A stretch of DNA of 64,000 bases. Source: Lachnospiraceae bacterium. GTDB lineage: Bacteria; Bacillota; Clostridia; Lachnospirales; Lachnospiraceae. This document shows, in pieces, positions 1 through 7,979 of the stretch (position 1 is its first letter; each line of letters starts with the position of its first letter). The DNA lies in the NCBI GenBank assembly GCA_900768755.1, contig CAAGDV010000026.1, positions 92,886 through 156,885 on the forward strand, in the 5' to 3' direction. The translations under genes were made by a program, and so were the position numbers. The notes beneath the pieces are model-generated. The model saw nothing but the letters and a program-made list of their open reading frames with translations, was not told the DNA's origin and made no database searches.

Positions 1-309
1 CAATCCCACAAGATAGAGAGTGCTGTCAATCATCGATTCTCTTGATGCACTGATTATCGCATTGACCTCCGCATGCACACTTCTGCATAGCTCATAACGT
101 TCACCGCGAGGAATATTGAGCTTGTTGCGGACACAGTATCCGAGGTCCGAACAGTTCTTTCGCCCTCTTGGTGCGCCGACATAGCCGGTTGAAATAATCT
201 CGTCGTTTTTTACAATAACTGCGCCGTAGAGTCTGCGAAGGCAGGTTCCTCTGTGCGAAACGGCCTCCGCGATATCGAGATAGTAATTATTTTTGTCGCG
301 TCTTTCCAT
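1..309 (-). CDS. comEB: dCMP deaminase (ComEB-like), 3' end outside window
   Basis: Zinc-dependent deaminase predicted to convert dCMP to dUMP for thymidylate synthesis. The visible 103 codons start with MERRDKNNY and include the family pattern STGYVGAPRG followed by the zinc-binding HAEVNAI. The second zinc motif, PCxxC, would lie beyond base 1, so the gene is cut by the window edge rather than broken. The ATG at 309 is preceded by a good AAGGTG ribosome site. It lies 12 bp downstream of proB and is probably co-transcribed with it. Identity is fairly safe; the complete C-terminus cannot be judged. Confidence 0.85.
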   Translation of the reverse strand, partial: MERRDKNNYYLDIAEAVSHRGTCLRRLYGAVIVKNDEIISTGYVGAPRGRKNCSDLGYCVRNKLNIPRGERYELCRSVHAEVNAIISASRESMIDSTLYLVGL

Positions 310-321
310 TTTGGTCACCTT

Positions 322-1155
322 CTACAAAAAGTCTCTCAGGTTAAAATCCGGCTGCTTGTGAGCCAGAAAAAGTGTTCCGATCTGCTCTCCGTCAATGATT
401 CTGCGGACGACATCAATGTCCTTACTGTTGGCAATCACCATGTCTGCACCGGAATCCGTCGCAATGGCGGCAGCGGATATTTTGGCGGACATTCCGCCTG
501 TTCCCACACTGCCTGCGGTGCCCTTTGCCATGGCTCTGTAATGGTCGTCAATCTGCGGTACGAGGTCGATGAATTTTGCATCGGGATTGACATTTGGGTC
601 ATCCGAGAATAGTCCGTCTATATCCGACAAAAGAATCAGAAGGTCCGCGCCGATTATAGCGGAAACCATTGCAGAGAGCCTGTCATTGTCGCCAAACTCA
701 ATCTCGTATGTGGAAACCGTGTCATTCTCATTGACAACCGGAATCGCGTCCATCATAAACAACTCATCAAAAGTATTGCGGGCGTTTTGAAGGTTCTCCT
801 CGTGAAACATCGTGTATTTGGTCATAAGCACCTGTGCCGCAATCTGGTTGTACTCCGAAAAAAGCTTCTGATATGTCATCATAAGCCTGCACTGTCCGAT
901 TGCAGCGCACGCCTGCTTCTTGGACAGATTGTCCGTACGCTCTTTGAGCCCCACGGTCTGTCGGCCGACAGCAATTGCACCCGAGGATACAAGCACGACA
1001 TCCTTTCCCGAATTCTTTATGTCACACAGAATTCTCACAAGCTTCTCAAGCTTATAATAGTCAATGTTTCCGGTGCTAGCATGCGTGATTGATGAAGAAC
1101 CGATTTTGACAACGATTTTCTTTTTATCTTTTAGCTTATCCCTGTAATTATCCAT
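322..1155 (-). CDS. proB: Glutamate 5-kinase, short form without PUA domain
   Basis: Phosphorylates glutamate in the first step of proline synthesis. The protein is 277 residues and is a single amino-acid-kinase domain: it opens with IVVKIGSSS (phosphate-binding glycine loop), then VLVSSGAIAVG, then NENDTVST and FGDNDRLSA in the middle. The C-terminal PUA domain of the roughly 370-residue enterobacterial form is absent. The ATG at 1155 is chosen because GGAAAGGA lies just upstream; an in-frame start at 1257 would overlap the preceding gene by 90 bp. The usual partner proA is not adjacent: a dCMP deaminase follows instead. Confidence 0.9.
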   Translation of the reverse strand: MDNYRDKLKDKKKIVVKIGSSSITHASTGNIDYYKLEKLVRILCDIKNSGKDVVLVSSGAIAVGRQTVGLKERTDNLSKKQACAAIGQCRLMMTYQKLFSEYNQIAAQVLMTKYTMFHEENLQNARNTFDELFMMDAIPVVNENDTVSTYEIEFGDNDRLSAMVSAIIGADLLILLSDIDGLFSDDPNVNPDAKFIDLVPQIDDHYRAMAKGTAGSVGTGGMSAKISAAAIATDSGADMVIANSKDIDVVRRIIDGEQIGTLFLAHKQPDFNLRDFL

Positions 1156-1168
1156 TAAATGTCCTTTC

Positions 1169-2752
1169 CTATTCCGAGGCGGAGACAATTGCCTCGTATA
1201 CTTTAATTCCGTCAACCGCGGCGGATGTGATTCCGCCCGCATATCCCGCGCCCTCACCGCAGGGATAAAGTCTCTTTATCGAAATGCTCTCCAAAGCATC
1301 CCCGCGGACAATGCGGATTGGCGATGAGGTTCTGCTCTCAACTCCCAGAAAAACAGCATCCTCCATATTAAATCCCTCTATTATTTTATCAAAAGATTTC
1401 ATACCGTCAATAATAGATTCACTGATTATCTCAGGAAAAATTTCTCTTAAATCGGCAAATTGGCTGCCGCCTTTGGTCATCGGAACAACACTGCCGAAAG
1501 ATGTGCTTTTTCTGCCACCTAAAAAATCGCCGCTAAGCTGACAGGGTATTTTTCCTCCGCCGATGCGGTATGCGATTCCTTCGAGCTTTCGCTGAAAAAT
1601 CAATCCGTCAAAAATATCGTTTCCGAAATCATTGCCGTCAACAGTCACGACAATCGCACTGTTTGCATTTGGACTGTTTCTGTCTGAATAACTCATTCCG
1701 TTCACGCACAGCATCTCTTCTTCCGAGGACGCATTGACCACGTATCCTCCGGGACACATGCAGAAAGAATAAACCCCCTTGTTATACGCCGTGCGCGCAG
1801 TAACCTTGTAATCTGCGGCCGGCAATGTGCCGCGGTTATATGTCTTGTACACATAATTGTCTATAAAACTCTGCGGATGAACTACTCTCATGCCGATTGC
1901 AAAGGCCTTGGACTCCATCCGGACATCCCTGTCACAGAGCATCTTAAAGGTGTCTCTCGCGCTGTGTCCTATTGCAAGCACCACATAATCAAATTCATAA
2001 TCGGTGGTATCATTAATTCTTAGTCCCTTTATCGTATCTTTAGAGACAATCAGATCAGTCACGCAGGAATTAAAATGCACCTCTCCGCCGAGCCGTATAA
2101 TCTCGTTGCGCATATTGGCAACAATTTTTTTAAGAATATCCGTTCCGATATGCGGTTTGTTCTGCCAAAGAATATCGGCGGGTGCACCGAATTCTATAAA
2201 AGTCTTTAAGACCTGCCTTATTCTGCCGCTTTTATCTTTGACGCCCGTATTAAGCTTGCCGTCCGAAAAAGTTCCTGCGCCGCCTTCGCCAAACTGCACA
2301 TTGGTGTTAGAACAAAGCCCGCTTCCCGCCCAGAAATCATTCACAATTCTGCTTCTTTCCTCAACTGAGGCACCGCGTTCAAAAATAACAGGCTTAAGCC
2401 CTGCCCTTGCAAGAAACAGTCCGCAGAACAATCCCGCCGGGCCGCTTCCGACAATCCCGATGCGGCTGTCATTTGATATATTAATCTTCGGATTGATGTA
2501 AATCTCCGGCTCAGTTAACATAATATTATTATTGTGAAGTTTCTTGACAGACGCCGCCTCATTCATTCCCTTAAGGGTGACATTGACACTGTAAATATAA
2601 CATAGCTCGTTCTTTTTTCTGGCATCCAGGGATTTCTTTACAAGCTCATAATCAAAATCTTTTATGCCAATCCTTAGAAGCGAGGCTATTTTATCCTGCA
2701 ATTCCGATTCGGAATGGTTGATATCAAGTTTTATCTGGTTAATTCTTATCAT
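1169..2752 (-). CDS. FAD-dependent dehydrogenase of the COG2509 type
   Basis: A 527-residue flavoprotein of unknown substrate. About 95 N-terminal residues (MIRINQIKLD...) precede a classic FAD-binding fingerprint, GSGPAG near residue 102, with a second flavin motif VVLAIGHSARDT in the middle and CGEGAGYAGGITSAAVDG near the C-terminus. This layout matches the family annotated as uncharacterised FAD-dependent dehydrogenase. Its start codon overlaps the stop of the preceding flavoprotein gene (ATGA), so the two are translationally coupled. The family is clear; the reaction is not. Confidence 0.85.
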   Translation of the reverse strand: MIRINQIKLDINHSESELQDKIASLLRIGIKDFDYELVKKSLDARKKNELCYIYSVNVTLKGMNEAASVKKLHNNNIMLTEPEIYINPKINISNDSRIGIVGSGPAGLFCGLFLARAGLKPVIFERGASVEERSRIVNDFWAGSGLCSNTNVQFGEGGAGTFSDGKLNTGVKDKSGRIRQVLKTFIEFGAPADILWQNKPHIGTDILKKIVANMRNEIIRLGGEVHFNSCVTDLIVSKDTIKGLRINDTTDYEFDYVVLAIGHSARDTFKMLCDRDVRMESKAFAIGMRVVHPQSFIDNYVYKTYNRGTLPAADYKVTARTAYNKGVYSFCMCPGGYVVNASSEEEMLCVNGMSYSDRNSPNANSAIVVTVDGNDFGNDIFDGLIFQRKLEGIAYRIGGGKIPCQLSGDFLGGRKSTSFGSVVPMTKGGSQFADLREIFPEIISESIIDGMKSFDKIIEGFNMEDAVFLGVESRTSSPIRIVRGDALESISIKRLYPCGEGAGYAGGITSAAVDGIKVYEAIVSASE

Positions 2753-3933
2753 CGGATGCTTTCTCCCGCACTCATACCCGCCAGTCTTCCGCTTGCAAAA
2801 GCCCAGGTCAGATTGTAGCCTCCGCAGATTCCGTCCACATCAACAATCTCTCCGGCAAAAAACAGTCCTTTATGTAAGCGTGACTCCATCGTGTCAAAAT
2901 TGATTTCCCTTGTATCTATACCGCCCGCGCACACCTGGGCGTTGTCAAATCCGTTGGTGTCGCACGGGTTGAAGCAAAAATTCTTAAGCCTTCGGATAAT
3001 TGCCGCATCGTCCTTCTCTGCAGCGAGAATTTTTGCAATTTTTTTGTTAAAAAGTCCGGACAAAAGAGTCAGATTATCGTAATCCGGATTGTTGCGCCTG
3101 ATATCCGAAAAAATACCGGAAAGCTCTGCTTCATCATATTCACAAAGTAAATCAAGCGAGACAACAGGCTTTTGTGATTTGTCGAGAAGCCTTTTTACAA
3201 GGCTGCTTATCTGAAAAATTACAATTCCGCTAAGTCCGTAATCGGTAAACTGGACTTCCCCATAGTCGCACGCCAGCAGCTTTCCGTTGCAAAACAAGGA
3301 AACCTTTGCTTTACTTCTTACTCCCGAAAGCTGTTTAAGAAAGGGCTCGCGGCATCTTAACTGGACAAGCGCCGGGATTGGCTTTACGATGCGGTGGCCG
3401 AGTTTTTGGGCGATGGCAAAGCCGCTTCCGTCAGAGCCCAGAACCGGAGAAGCCTTACCGCCGTTTGCAAGAATAACATAACGGGCGTTGTATTTTGCCT
3501 TGTCGGTCGTAACCGAATATCCGCCGGCAGATGGAGTTACCGCGGTCACATTTTCGGACAGACGGATGGTTGTGTTGGAATTTTGGGCTTTCCGGCTCAA
3601 GGCGTCAAGCACCGTCTGCGCCTGCATTGAAGCGGGATACACATACCCGTCGCGCTCCACGGTCATAACACCCGCAGACATAAAAAATTCCCTTACACCG
3701 GACGGCCCGAAATCCTCTATCACGCGATAGAAATCCTTCCGCCCCGATGTACGGTAACACTCTGAGTCCATATTCATATTGGTGAGATTACATTTCCCGT
3801 TGCCGGTTGAAAGTATTTTGCGCCCCACGCGGTCATTGTGCTCCAAAAGCAGCACGCGCCCCTTTTTCGACGCGAAAAGCGCCGCCAAAAGACCCGCAGG
3901 CCCCGCTCCCACAACTGCTACATCATAATTCAT
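2749..3933 (-). CDS. HI0933/YhiN (BaiN-like) family flavoprotein
   Basis: A 394-residue NAD(P)/FAD oxidoreductase. The N-terminal dinucleotide fold VVGAGPAG (residues 7-14) is followed by the family signature GRKILSTGNGKCNLTN, and the C-terminus carries GGYNLTWAFASGRLAG, which closes the FAD site. Members of this family include BaiN and proteins named aminoacetone oxidase, but the true substrate here is unknown. The ATG at 3933 has AGGAGC upstream. It overlaps the next flavoprotein gene by 4 bp and follows a small BofC-like gene by 9 bp. Confidence 0.88.
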   Translation of the reverse strand: MNYDVAVVGAGPAGLLAALFASKKGRVLLLEHNDRVGRKILSTGNGKCNLTNMNMDSECYRTSGRKDFYRVIEDFGPSGVREFFMSAGVMTVERDGYVYPASMQAQTVLDALSRKAQNSNTTIRLSENVTAVTPSAGGYSVTTDKAKYNARYVILANGGKASPVLGSDGSGFAIAQKLGHRIVKPIPALVQLRCREPFLKQLSGVRSKAKVSLFCNGKLLACDYGEVQFTDYGLSGIVIFQISSLVKRLLDKSQKPVVSLDLLCEYDEAELSGIFSDIRRNNPDYDNLTLLSGLFNKKIAKILAAEKDDAAIIRRLKNFCFNPCDTNGFDNAQVCAGGIDTREINFDTMESRLHKGLFFAGEIVDVDGICGGYNLTWAFASGRLAGMSAGESIR

Positions 3934-3942
3934 CTTATGCTC

Positions 3943-4266
3943 CTAAGAGGATATATCCTCCAAAAAATCATATACGTCCGAAAGCGAATCCATGGGATAC
4001 CCCATGTTAATTTTCTCCTGAAGCTCCCAATCAAGAAGGTCAATCTGAATATCAGTGTAGTCATATATGGTGTTTTCGGTATATATCACCACATACCCGT
4101 CAAGATTCTTGAGGTAATATATGCTGCCCTTCGTCTCAGGCTGATATTCAGAAGACGTGGTGCTGTACACAGGGGAAAAATCTTTTCCAAGCCTGTATCC
4201 CATTACGCTTCCGCCTATGGCAACAATTATTCCGATAATGACAAAAATAATAATATCTCTCTTCAT
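3943..4266 (-). CDS. Small membrane-anchored protein with BofC C-terminal-like region
   Basis: About 107 residues. One N-terminal hydrophobic helix (IIIFVIIGIIVAIGG) is followed by a variable linker and a C-terminal segment with the pattern YYLKNLDGYVVIY, TDIQIDLLD, then DVYDFLEDISS. That pattern resembles the BofC C-terminal domain found in many short clostridial proteins. In Bacillus BofC acts in forespore-mother cell signalling; the role here is inferred only. The start is uncertain: I used the ATG at 4266, but an in-frame TTG lies at 4284 and neither has a convincing ribosome site. It sits between cdd and two flavoprotein genes. Confidence 0.55.
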   Translation of the reverse strand: MKRDIIIFVIIGIIVAIGGSVMGYRLGKDFSPVYSTTSSEYQPETKGSIYYLKNLDGYVVIYTENTIYDYTDIQIDLLDWELQEKINMGYPMDSLSDVYDFLEDISS

Positions 4267-4299
4267 ATCGGGAAGTGTTGCCAAAAATAATTATTTTAT

Positions 4300-4686
4300 T
4301 CAGAATTCGGTAAATGCGCTCGGAAACTCCTCCGAAAAAGGTATTGTCCGTACCCCGTCCGTATTATCATTAAGCACAAATACACAGTCTTTTGCCGCAA
4401 ACTCCGCCAGAAACTGTCGGCAGATTCCGCAGGGGTGCGTGTAGGTTCCCGAAGATGATATAATCGCTATCTTCAAGAACTCTTTATCTCCCCCGCTAAC
4501 AGCCTTTACGGCAGCGCACCTTTCGGCACATATCGTCGCGCCAAAAGACGCATTTTCAACATTGCAGCCCGTATAAACCCTGCCCGAGGCCGTCAGAATC
4601 GCGGCTCCGACATTAAAGTGCGAATACGGCGTATAGGCGCTTTTTGAAGCCTCCTCTGCCATGGCGATCAATTCTTTATCTGACAT
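4300..4686 (-). CDS. cdd: Cytidine deaminase
   Basis: Hydrolyses cytidine and deoxycytidine to uridine forms in pyrimidine salvage. The protein is 128 residues, the normal size of the tetrameric type. It shows the substrate loop YSHFNVGAA, the zinc and proton-shuttle motif CAERCAA and the second zinc motif PCGICRQ. The ATG at 4686 has GGAAGGA seven bases upstream; an in-frame TTG six bases earlier is less likely. Its 5' end overlaps the 3' end of ybeY by 11 bp, as in Bacillus-type ybeY-cdd order. Confidence 0.93.
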   Translation of the reverse strand: MSDKELIAMAEEASKSAYTPYSHFNVGAAILTASGRVYTGCNVENASFGATICAERCAAVKAVSGGDKEFLKIAIISSSGTYTHPCGICRQFLAEFAAKDCVFVLNDNTDGVRTIPFSEEFPSAFTEF

Positions 4687-5170
4687 ATCCAAGTCCTTCC
4701 AAAATCTCTTCCTGTTTCTTTTCCATCACCTGCGCCTCAGAAGGCTCAATATGGTCATACCCCATAAGATGGAGCATGCTGTGCGCAATGAGAAAAGCAT
4801 ATTCCCTGAGCACGTCGTGACCATAGGCATCCGCCTGCTCTTTTACCTTGTCAAGCGAGATAAAAATATCTCCGAGCATCAGCTCGCCGCTCTCGGGGTT
4901 AAAGCAGTCATCCATCTCATACAACGGTTCAAAATCTGCCGGTGTATCATACTCAATCAGCGGAAAAGAAAGGACATCCGTAGGATTGTCTATTCCGCGG
5001 AATTCTTTGTTAATCTCATGAATCCCTTCATTGTCCACCAGGGTGACGTCAATCTCCGCTTCATACGGGCACTGCTCATAATCTAAAGCCGCATTGATTA
5101 CTGTCTCTGCAATCTTTTCGTAATCGATTCCCAAATCAAGGTCGTATTCCTGTTCAAAAAGAATTGTCAT
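4676..5170 (-). CDS. ybeY: Endoribonuclease YbeY (rRNA maturation factor)
   Basis: Metal-dependent single-strand endoribonuclease involved in 16S rRNA 3' maturation and ribosome quality control. The protein has 164 residues. The zinc-binding family signature is present as HSMLHLMGYDH near the C-terminus, preceded by NPTDVLSFP, another hallmark. The gene starts inside the end of phoH (ATGA overlap) and runs into cdd. The block yqfC-yqfD-phoH-ybeY-cdd is the standard Firmicutes arrangement. Confidence 0.95.
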   Translation of the reverse strand: MTILFEQEYDLDLGIDYEKIAETVINAALDYEQCPYEAEIDVTLVDNEGIHEINKEFRGIDNPTDVLSFPLIEYDTPADFEPLYEMDDCFNPESGELMLGDIFISLDKVKEQADAYGHDVLREYAFLIAHSMLHLMGYDHIEPSEAQVMEKKQEEILEGLGYVR

Positions 5171-6171
5171 TGACGTTTTCCACCTCCGCTTTTGTGAGGA
5201 GTGTTTCCTTTTGAACTCTTTGCCTCATAATCATCGTATGCCTTGACAATCTTCTGAACCAGCGGATGTCTGACGACATCGGTGTTGGTAAGCCTGCAGA
5301 TTCCTATCTCACTAACATTATGAAGCACCTTAAGCGCGACATCAAGTCCTGAGGCGGCATCCTTAGGAAGATCCTTCTGTGTGAGGTCTCCTGTAATTAT
5401 TACCTTTGAGCCGAAACCTATTCTGGTAAGAAACATCTTCATCTGCGCAGGGGTTGTATTCTGTGCCTCATCAAGGATAATAAATGCATTATCAAGCGTT
5501 CTTCCTCTCATGTATGCGAGCGGGGCAACCTCAATAAGCCCTTTCTCGGAGTTATGTACAAAACTCTCCGCACCCATTATCTGATAAAGTGCATCATAAA
5601 GCGGTCTCAGATACGGGTCGATTTTGGACTGTAAATCTCCGGGGAGAAAGCCTAATTTCTCTCCCGCTTCGATTGCCGGTCTGGTAAGTATTATTCTGTT
5701 GACCTCATTATTCTTAAATGCGGTAATCGCCATCGCCATCGCAAGATATGTTTTGCCGGTACCGGCGGGGCCGATGCCGAACACTATCATCTTGTTGCGA
5801 ATCTCATCCACGTATTTCTTCTGTCCCAAAGTCTTTGGCTTGATGGGCTTACCCTGTACCGTTCTTGCGATGACATCGCTGTCAATCTCACCTAAAACCT
5901 CAAGCTTATCTTCCATGCACAGGGCAAGAGCATAATCAACATTCTGCTCTGAAATAACATTTCCTTTTCTTGAAAGCGAAATCAGCTCATTAAAAACCTT
6001 TGATGCCCTGTCGCAGGCAGTATCGGAACCGATAATCTTAATCTCGGAATCCCGAAGTACGAGCGTAACGCCGAGTGACTTTTCAATTTTTTTGATGTTG
6101 GAATCCATGTTGCCAAAAACATTCCGGCTGTGCTCCAGCGGGATATCAATAATGTTTTCTGCTATGCTCAT
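5167..6171 (-). CDS. PhoH-family ATPase (PhoL/YbeZ type)
   Basis: A 334-residue P-loop ATPase. An N-terminal region of about 100 residues with KH-like character precedes the nucleotide-binding core: Walker A GPAGTGKT at 134-141 and Walker B with LDEAQNTTP. The family is linked by neighbourhood to YbeY and is thought to assist RNA processing, possibly as a helicase; the exact role is not settled. The start has AAAGGATG upstream. It lies 11 bp after yqfD and overlaps ybeY by 4 bp, so all are probably one transcript. Confidence 0.92.
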   Translation of the reverse strand: MSIAENIIDIPLEHSRNVFGNMDSNIKKIEKSLGVTLVLRDSEIKIIGSDTACDRASKVFNELISLSRKGNVISEQNVDYALALCMEDKLEVLGEIDSDVIARTVQGKPIKPKTLGQKKYVDEIRNKMIVFGIGPAGTGKTYLAMAMAITAFKNNEVNRIILTRPAIEAGEKLGFLPGDLQSKIDPYLRPLYDALYQIMGAESFVHNSEKGLIEVAPLAYMRGRTLDNAFIILDEAQNTTPAQMKMFLTRIGFGSKVIITGDLTQKDLPKDAASGLDVALKVLHNVSEIGICRLTNTDVVRHPLVQKIVKAYDDYEAKSSKGNTPHKSGGGKRQ

Positions 6172-6182
6172 ATGCTCATCCT

Positions 6183-7379
6183 TTATTCGTTATTATATGG
6201 TTCGGCATATTCTATGGCAGGGCTTATGATGGTTATTGTGCCTGACATATAAGAGCCTTCATCATACACTTCTATTTTAACACTTTCTGATATGATTTGG
6301 ATACTGTTTTCTTCGAGATTTTTAATATATTTTGCAAATTTTTCTTCAAGATAAGCAGTTCTCTCTTCATCAGTTCTATTTTTGGGCAAAAGAGTGTACT
6401 CCTTGAAGCAGATTTTGGAATAAATAGCAGGCAGTGAAAGCATATTATTGTTTTTTACATAGTCCTGAATCACAAAAACATCGTACAGTTTGAAGCGGTC
6501 ATATTCCGGCGTGTAATTGATAATTCTGTTCCCTACTTTCAGACACGTCTGTTCATGCGTTCTCCCGGTGTACACCTTCTCTTCGTACTGCGTTGGGCAG
6601 TAATCCTTATACATAAGGGTGCTCTCAATCAAAATATCTGCGTCGGCGTTTACATATCGGGTGTTTATCACATCACCGTACTCATTTGCCGAAACAACCT
6701 TTGACATCACAAGCACGTCGCCTGCCTTGACTTCATCGCCCGCTTTGACAATCGGCGTGCCGGTTCTTGTAATGATTGAGGATATTGTGCCGTCGCATGC
6801 CGAAACGATGTCCCTTGCGTCCGACTTACCGTCCAAAAGGTCTGAATAATTGCCCTCCTTGACGGAAATTTTCAAACTGGCGCCGGAAAGATACACTGAC
6901 ACCCAGGAAATCCGTTCGAAATGTTCGCGGATTGCAGTCTCTATATCATAACAGGATACATTTTTTACTTTGCTTCCGATTGTGATTCCGTTCTCTGCAA
7001 CAAACCTTGTTATCTCATCCTCGGAATAAAAGCTGCAGCCGCTCACGCTGATTTTCCACAGAAAGTTCTGCATCAGCGCAAGAATTGCAATAAAGGCAAG
7101 AATTCCTATTACGGCAAAATATCGTTTCTGCCTCTTTTTAATATAAAAATTCAGACCTGATTTTTTGTGCAGCCTGATACTTACGTTACAGATACTGCGG
7201 ATTTTCCTGATTTTGAAAAAATCGCTGACTGACATGATAAGCGAAATACTGTCGCTCTTCCGCTTTAGGTCGTACATTTTGATTCCGTTATTCTTGCATA
7301 TATTGACAAATCTCTCGTTGCCGGCTCCGATAACCGATATGGTTACAAAGCCTTTAACCCGGTTTGGTTTCTGAGACAT
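6183..7379 (-). CDS. yqfD: Sporulation protein YqfD
   Basis: A 398-residue membrane protein of the YqfD family, which in Bacillus is made in the mother cell under sigma-E and helps engulfment-stage sporulation. An N-terminal cytoplasmic segment (RKSDSISLIMS, FKIRKIR) is followed by one strong transmembrane helix at about residues 84-104 and a long outer region with VSVYLSGASLKISVKE and a GTPIVKAGDEVKAGDVLV stretch resembling other outside-facing sporulation proteins. It overlaps yqfC by 26 bp. Confidence 0.88.
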   Translation of the reverse strand: MSQKPNRVKGFVTISVIGAGNERFVNICKNNGIKMYDLKRKSDSISLIMSVSDFFKIRKIRSICNVSIRLHKKSGLNFYIKKRQKRYFAVIGILAFIAILALMQNFLWKISVSGCSFYSEDEITRFVAENGITIGSKVKNVSCYDIETAIREHFERISWVSVYLSGASLKISVKEGNYSDLLDGKSDARDIVSACDGTISSIITRTGTPIVKAGDEVKAGDVLVMSKVVSANEYGDVINTRYVNADADILIESTLMYKDYCPTQYEEKVYTGRTHEQTCLKVGNRIINYTPEYDRFKLYDVFVIQDYVKNNNMLSLPAIYSKICFKEYTLLPKNRTDEERTAYLEEKFAKYIKNLEENSIQIISESVKIEVYDEGSYMSGTITIISPAIEYAEPYNNE

Positions 7380-7617
7380 ATACCTCTACGATTCTCAGGT
7401 GTTCTATACAGCCGCGCACCAGAAGTTCATTGGAGTCCATGTATGATATGGTCAGATTTTTTCCCTCAAATAAAAGTATCTGCGCTACCGCCCTGATTTT
7501 GATAAAACACTCTGACAGTTCGACAATGGACACAAAATTCTGTACATAAGCCTCTTCTCCGCCATGAAATGTAATGATTGCGTATTTTTCCTTCAGCTCA
7601 TTAATCAACGGGGACAC
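7354..7617 (-). CDS. yqfC: Sporulation protein YqfC (YabP/YqfC family)
   Basis: A small protein of about 87 residues matching the YabP/YqfC family, a sigma-E sporulation group. The conserved core is visible as ITFHGGEEAYVQNFVSIVEL followed by GKNLTISYMDSNELLVRG. The start is a GTG at 7617; an in-frame stop lies 12 bp upstream, and no strong ribosome site is seen, so translation initiation is uncertain. It overlaps yqfD and is the first gene of the block that runs down to cdd. Confidence 0.8.
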   Translation of the reverse strand: MSPLINELKEKYAIITFHGGEEAYVQNFVSIVELSECFIKIRAVAQILLFEGKNLTISYMDSNELLVRGCIEHLRIVEVYVSETKPG

Positions 7618-7634
7618 CTGTGTTTTTTGTTACA

Positions 7635-7642
7635 AGTATATG
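7635..7642 (-). promoter_or_regulatory. Possible sigma-E -10 element ahead of yqfC
   Basis: Read on the minus strand the bases are CATATACT, close to the Bacillus sigma-E -10 consensus CATACAnT. The surrounding CTGCATATAyTT also occurs upstream of spoIVA, another known sigma-E gene. No convincing -35 element is visible and the leader would be only about 10 bases, so this is tentative. Confidence 0.3.
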
Positions 7643-7655
7643 CAGTTTCCGGGAT

Positions 7656-7685
7656 AAAAAGAAGAGACACATTGCTGTGTCTCTT
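7656..7685 (-). terminator. Intrinsic terminator of rpsU
   Basis: A perfect 10-bp stem (AAGAGACACA paired with TGTGTCTCTT, loop of four) at 7662-7685 is followed on the minus strand by a C and five T residues at 7656-7660. It lies 8 bp past the rpsU stop codon and separates rpsU from yqfC. Confidence 0.9.
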
Positions 7686-7692
7686 ATCTGCA

Positions 7693-7869
7693 TTAGTTAT
7701 ATTTACGTTTTCTTGCAGCCTCTGATTTCTTCTTGCGTCTTACGCTTGGCTTCTCATAATGCTCTCTCTTACGAATCTCCTGCTGGATTCCGGCCTTAGC
7801 ACAGTTTCTCTTAAATCTGCGTAAAGCGCTATCCAAAGACTCATTCTCTTTAACGATTACATTAGACAT
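7693..7869 (-). CDS. rpsU: 30S ribosomal protein S21
   Basis: A 58-residue, strongly basic protein starting MSNVIVKENESL and containing ALRRFKRNC, QQEIRKREHYEKPS and the arginine/lysine-rich tail RRKKKSEAARKRKYN, all typical of S21, which binds the platform of the 30S subunit near the anti-Shine-Dalgarno region. GGAGGGAGG lies upstream of the ATG at 7869. It has its own promoter (7944-7971) and terminator (7656-7685), so it is a single-gene unit. Confidence 0.97.
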   Translation of the reverse strand: MSNVIVKENESLDSALRRFKRNCAKAGIQQEIRKREHYEKPSVRRKKKSEAARKRKYN

Positions 7870-7943
7870 TCACACTCGACCTCCCTCCAGTTGTAAATTG
7901 TGCAACGCAACTGTCTGGGTTTCTCTCAACTTGCACGGTTATC

Positions 7944-7971
7944 ATTATATCATATAATTCCGTTTCGTCAA
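7944..7971 (-). promoter_or_regulatory. Sigma-A promoter of rpsU
   Basis: Minus strand -35 TTGACG at 7971-7966 and perfect -10 TATAAT at 7949-7944, spacer 16 bp. The -35 box begins only about 9 bp past the alaS stop codon; no alaS terminator is seen before it. Confidence 0.85.
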
Positions 7972-7979
7972 CAGTTTTT

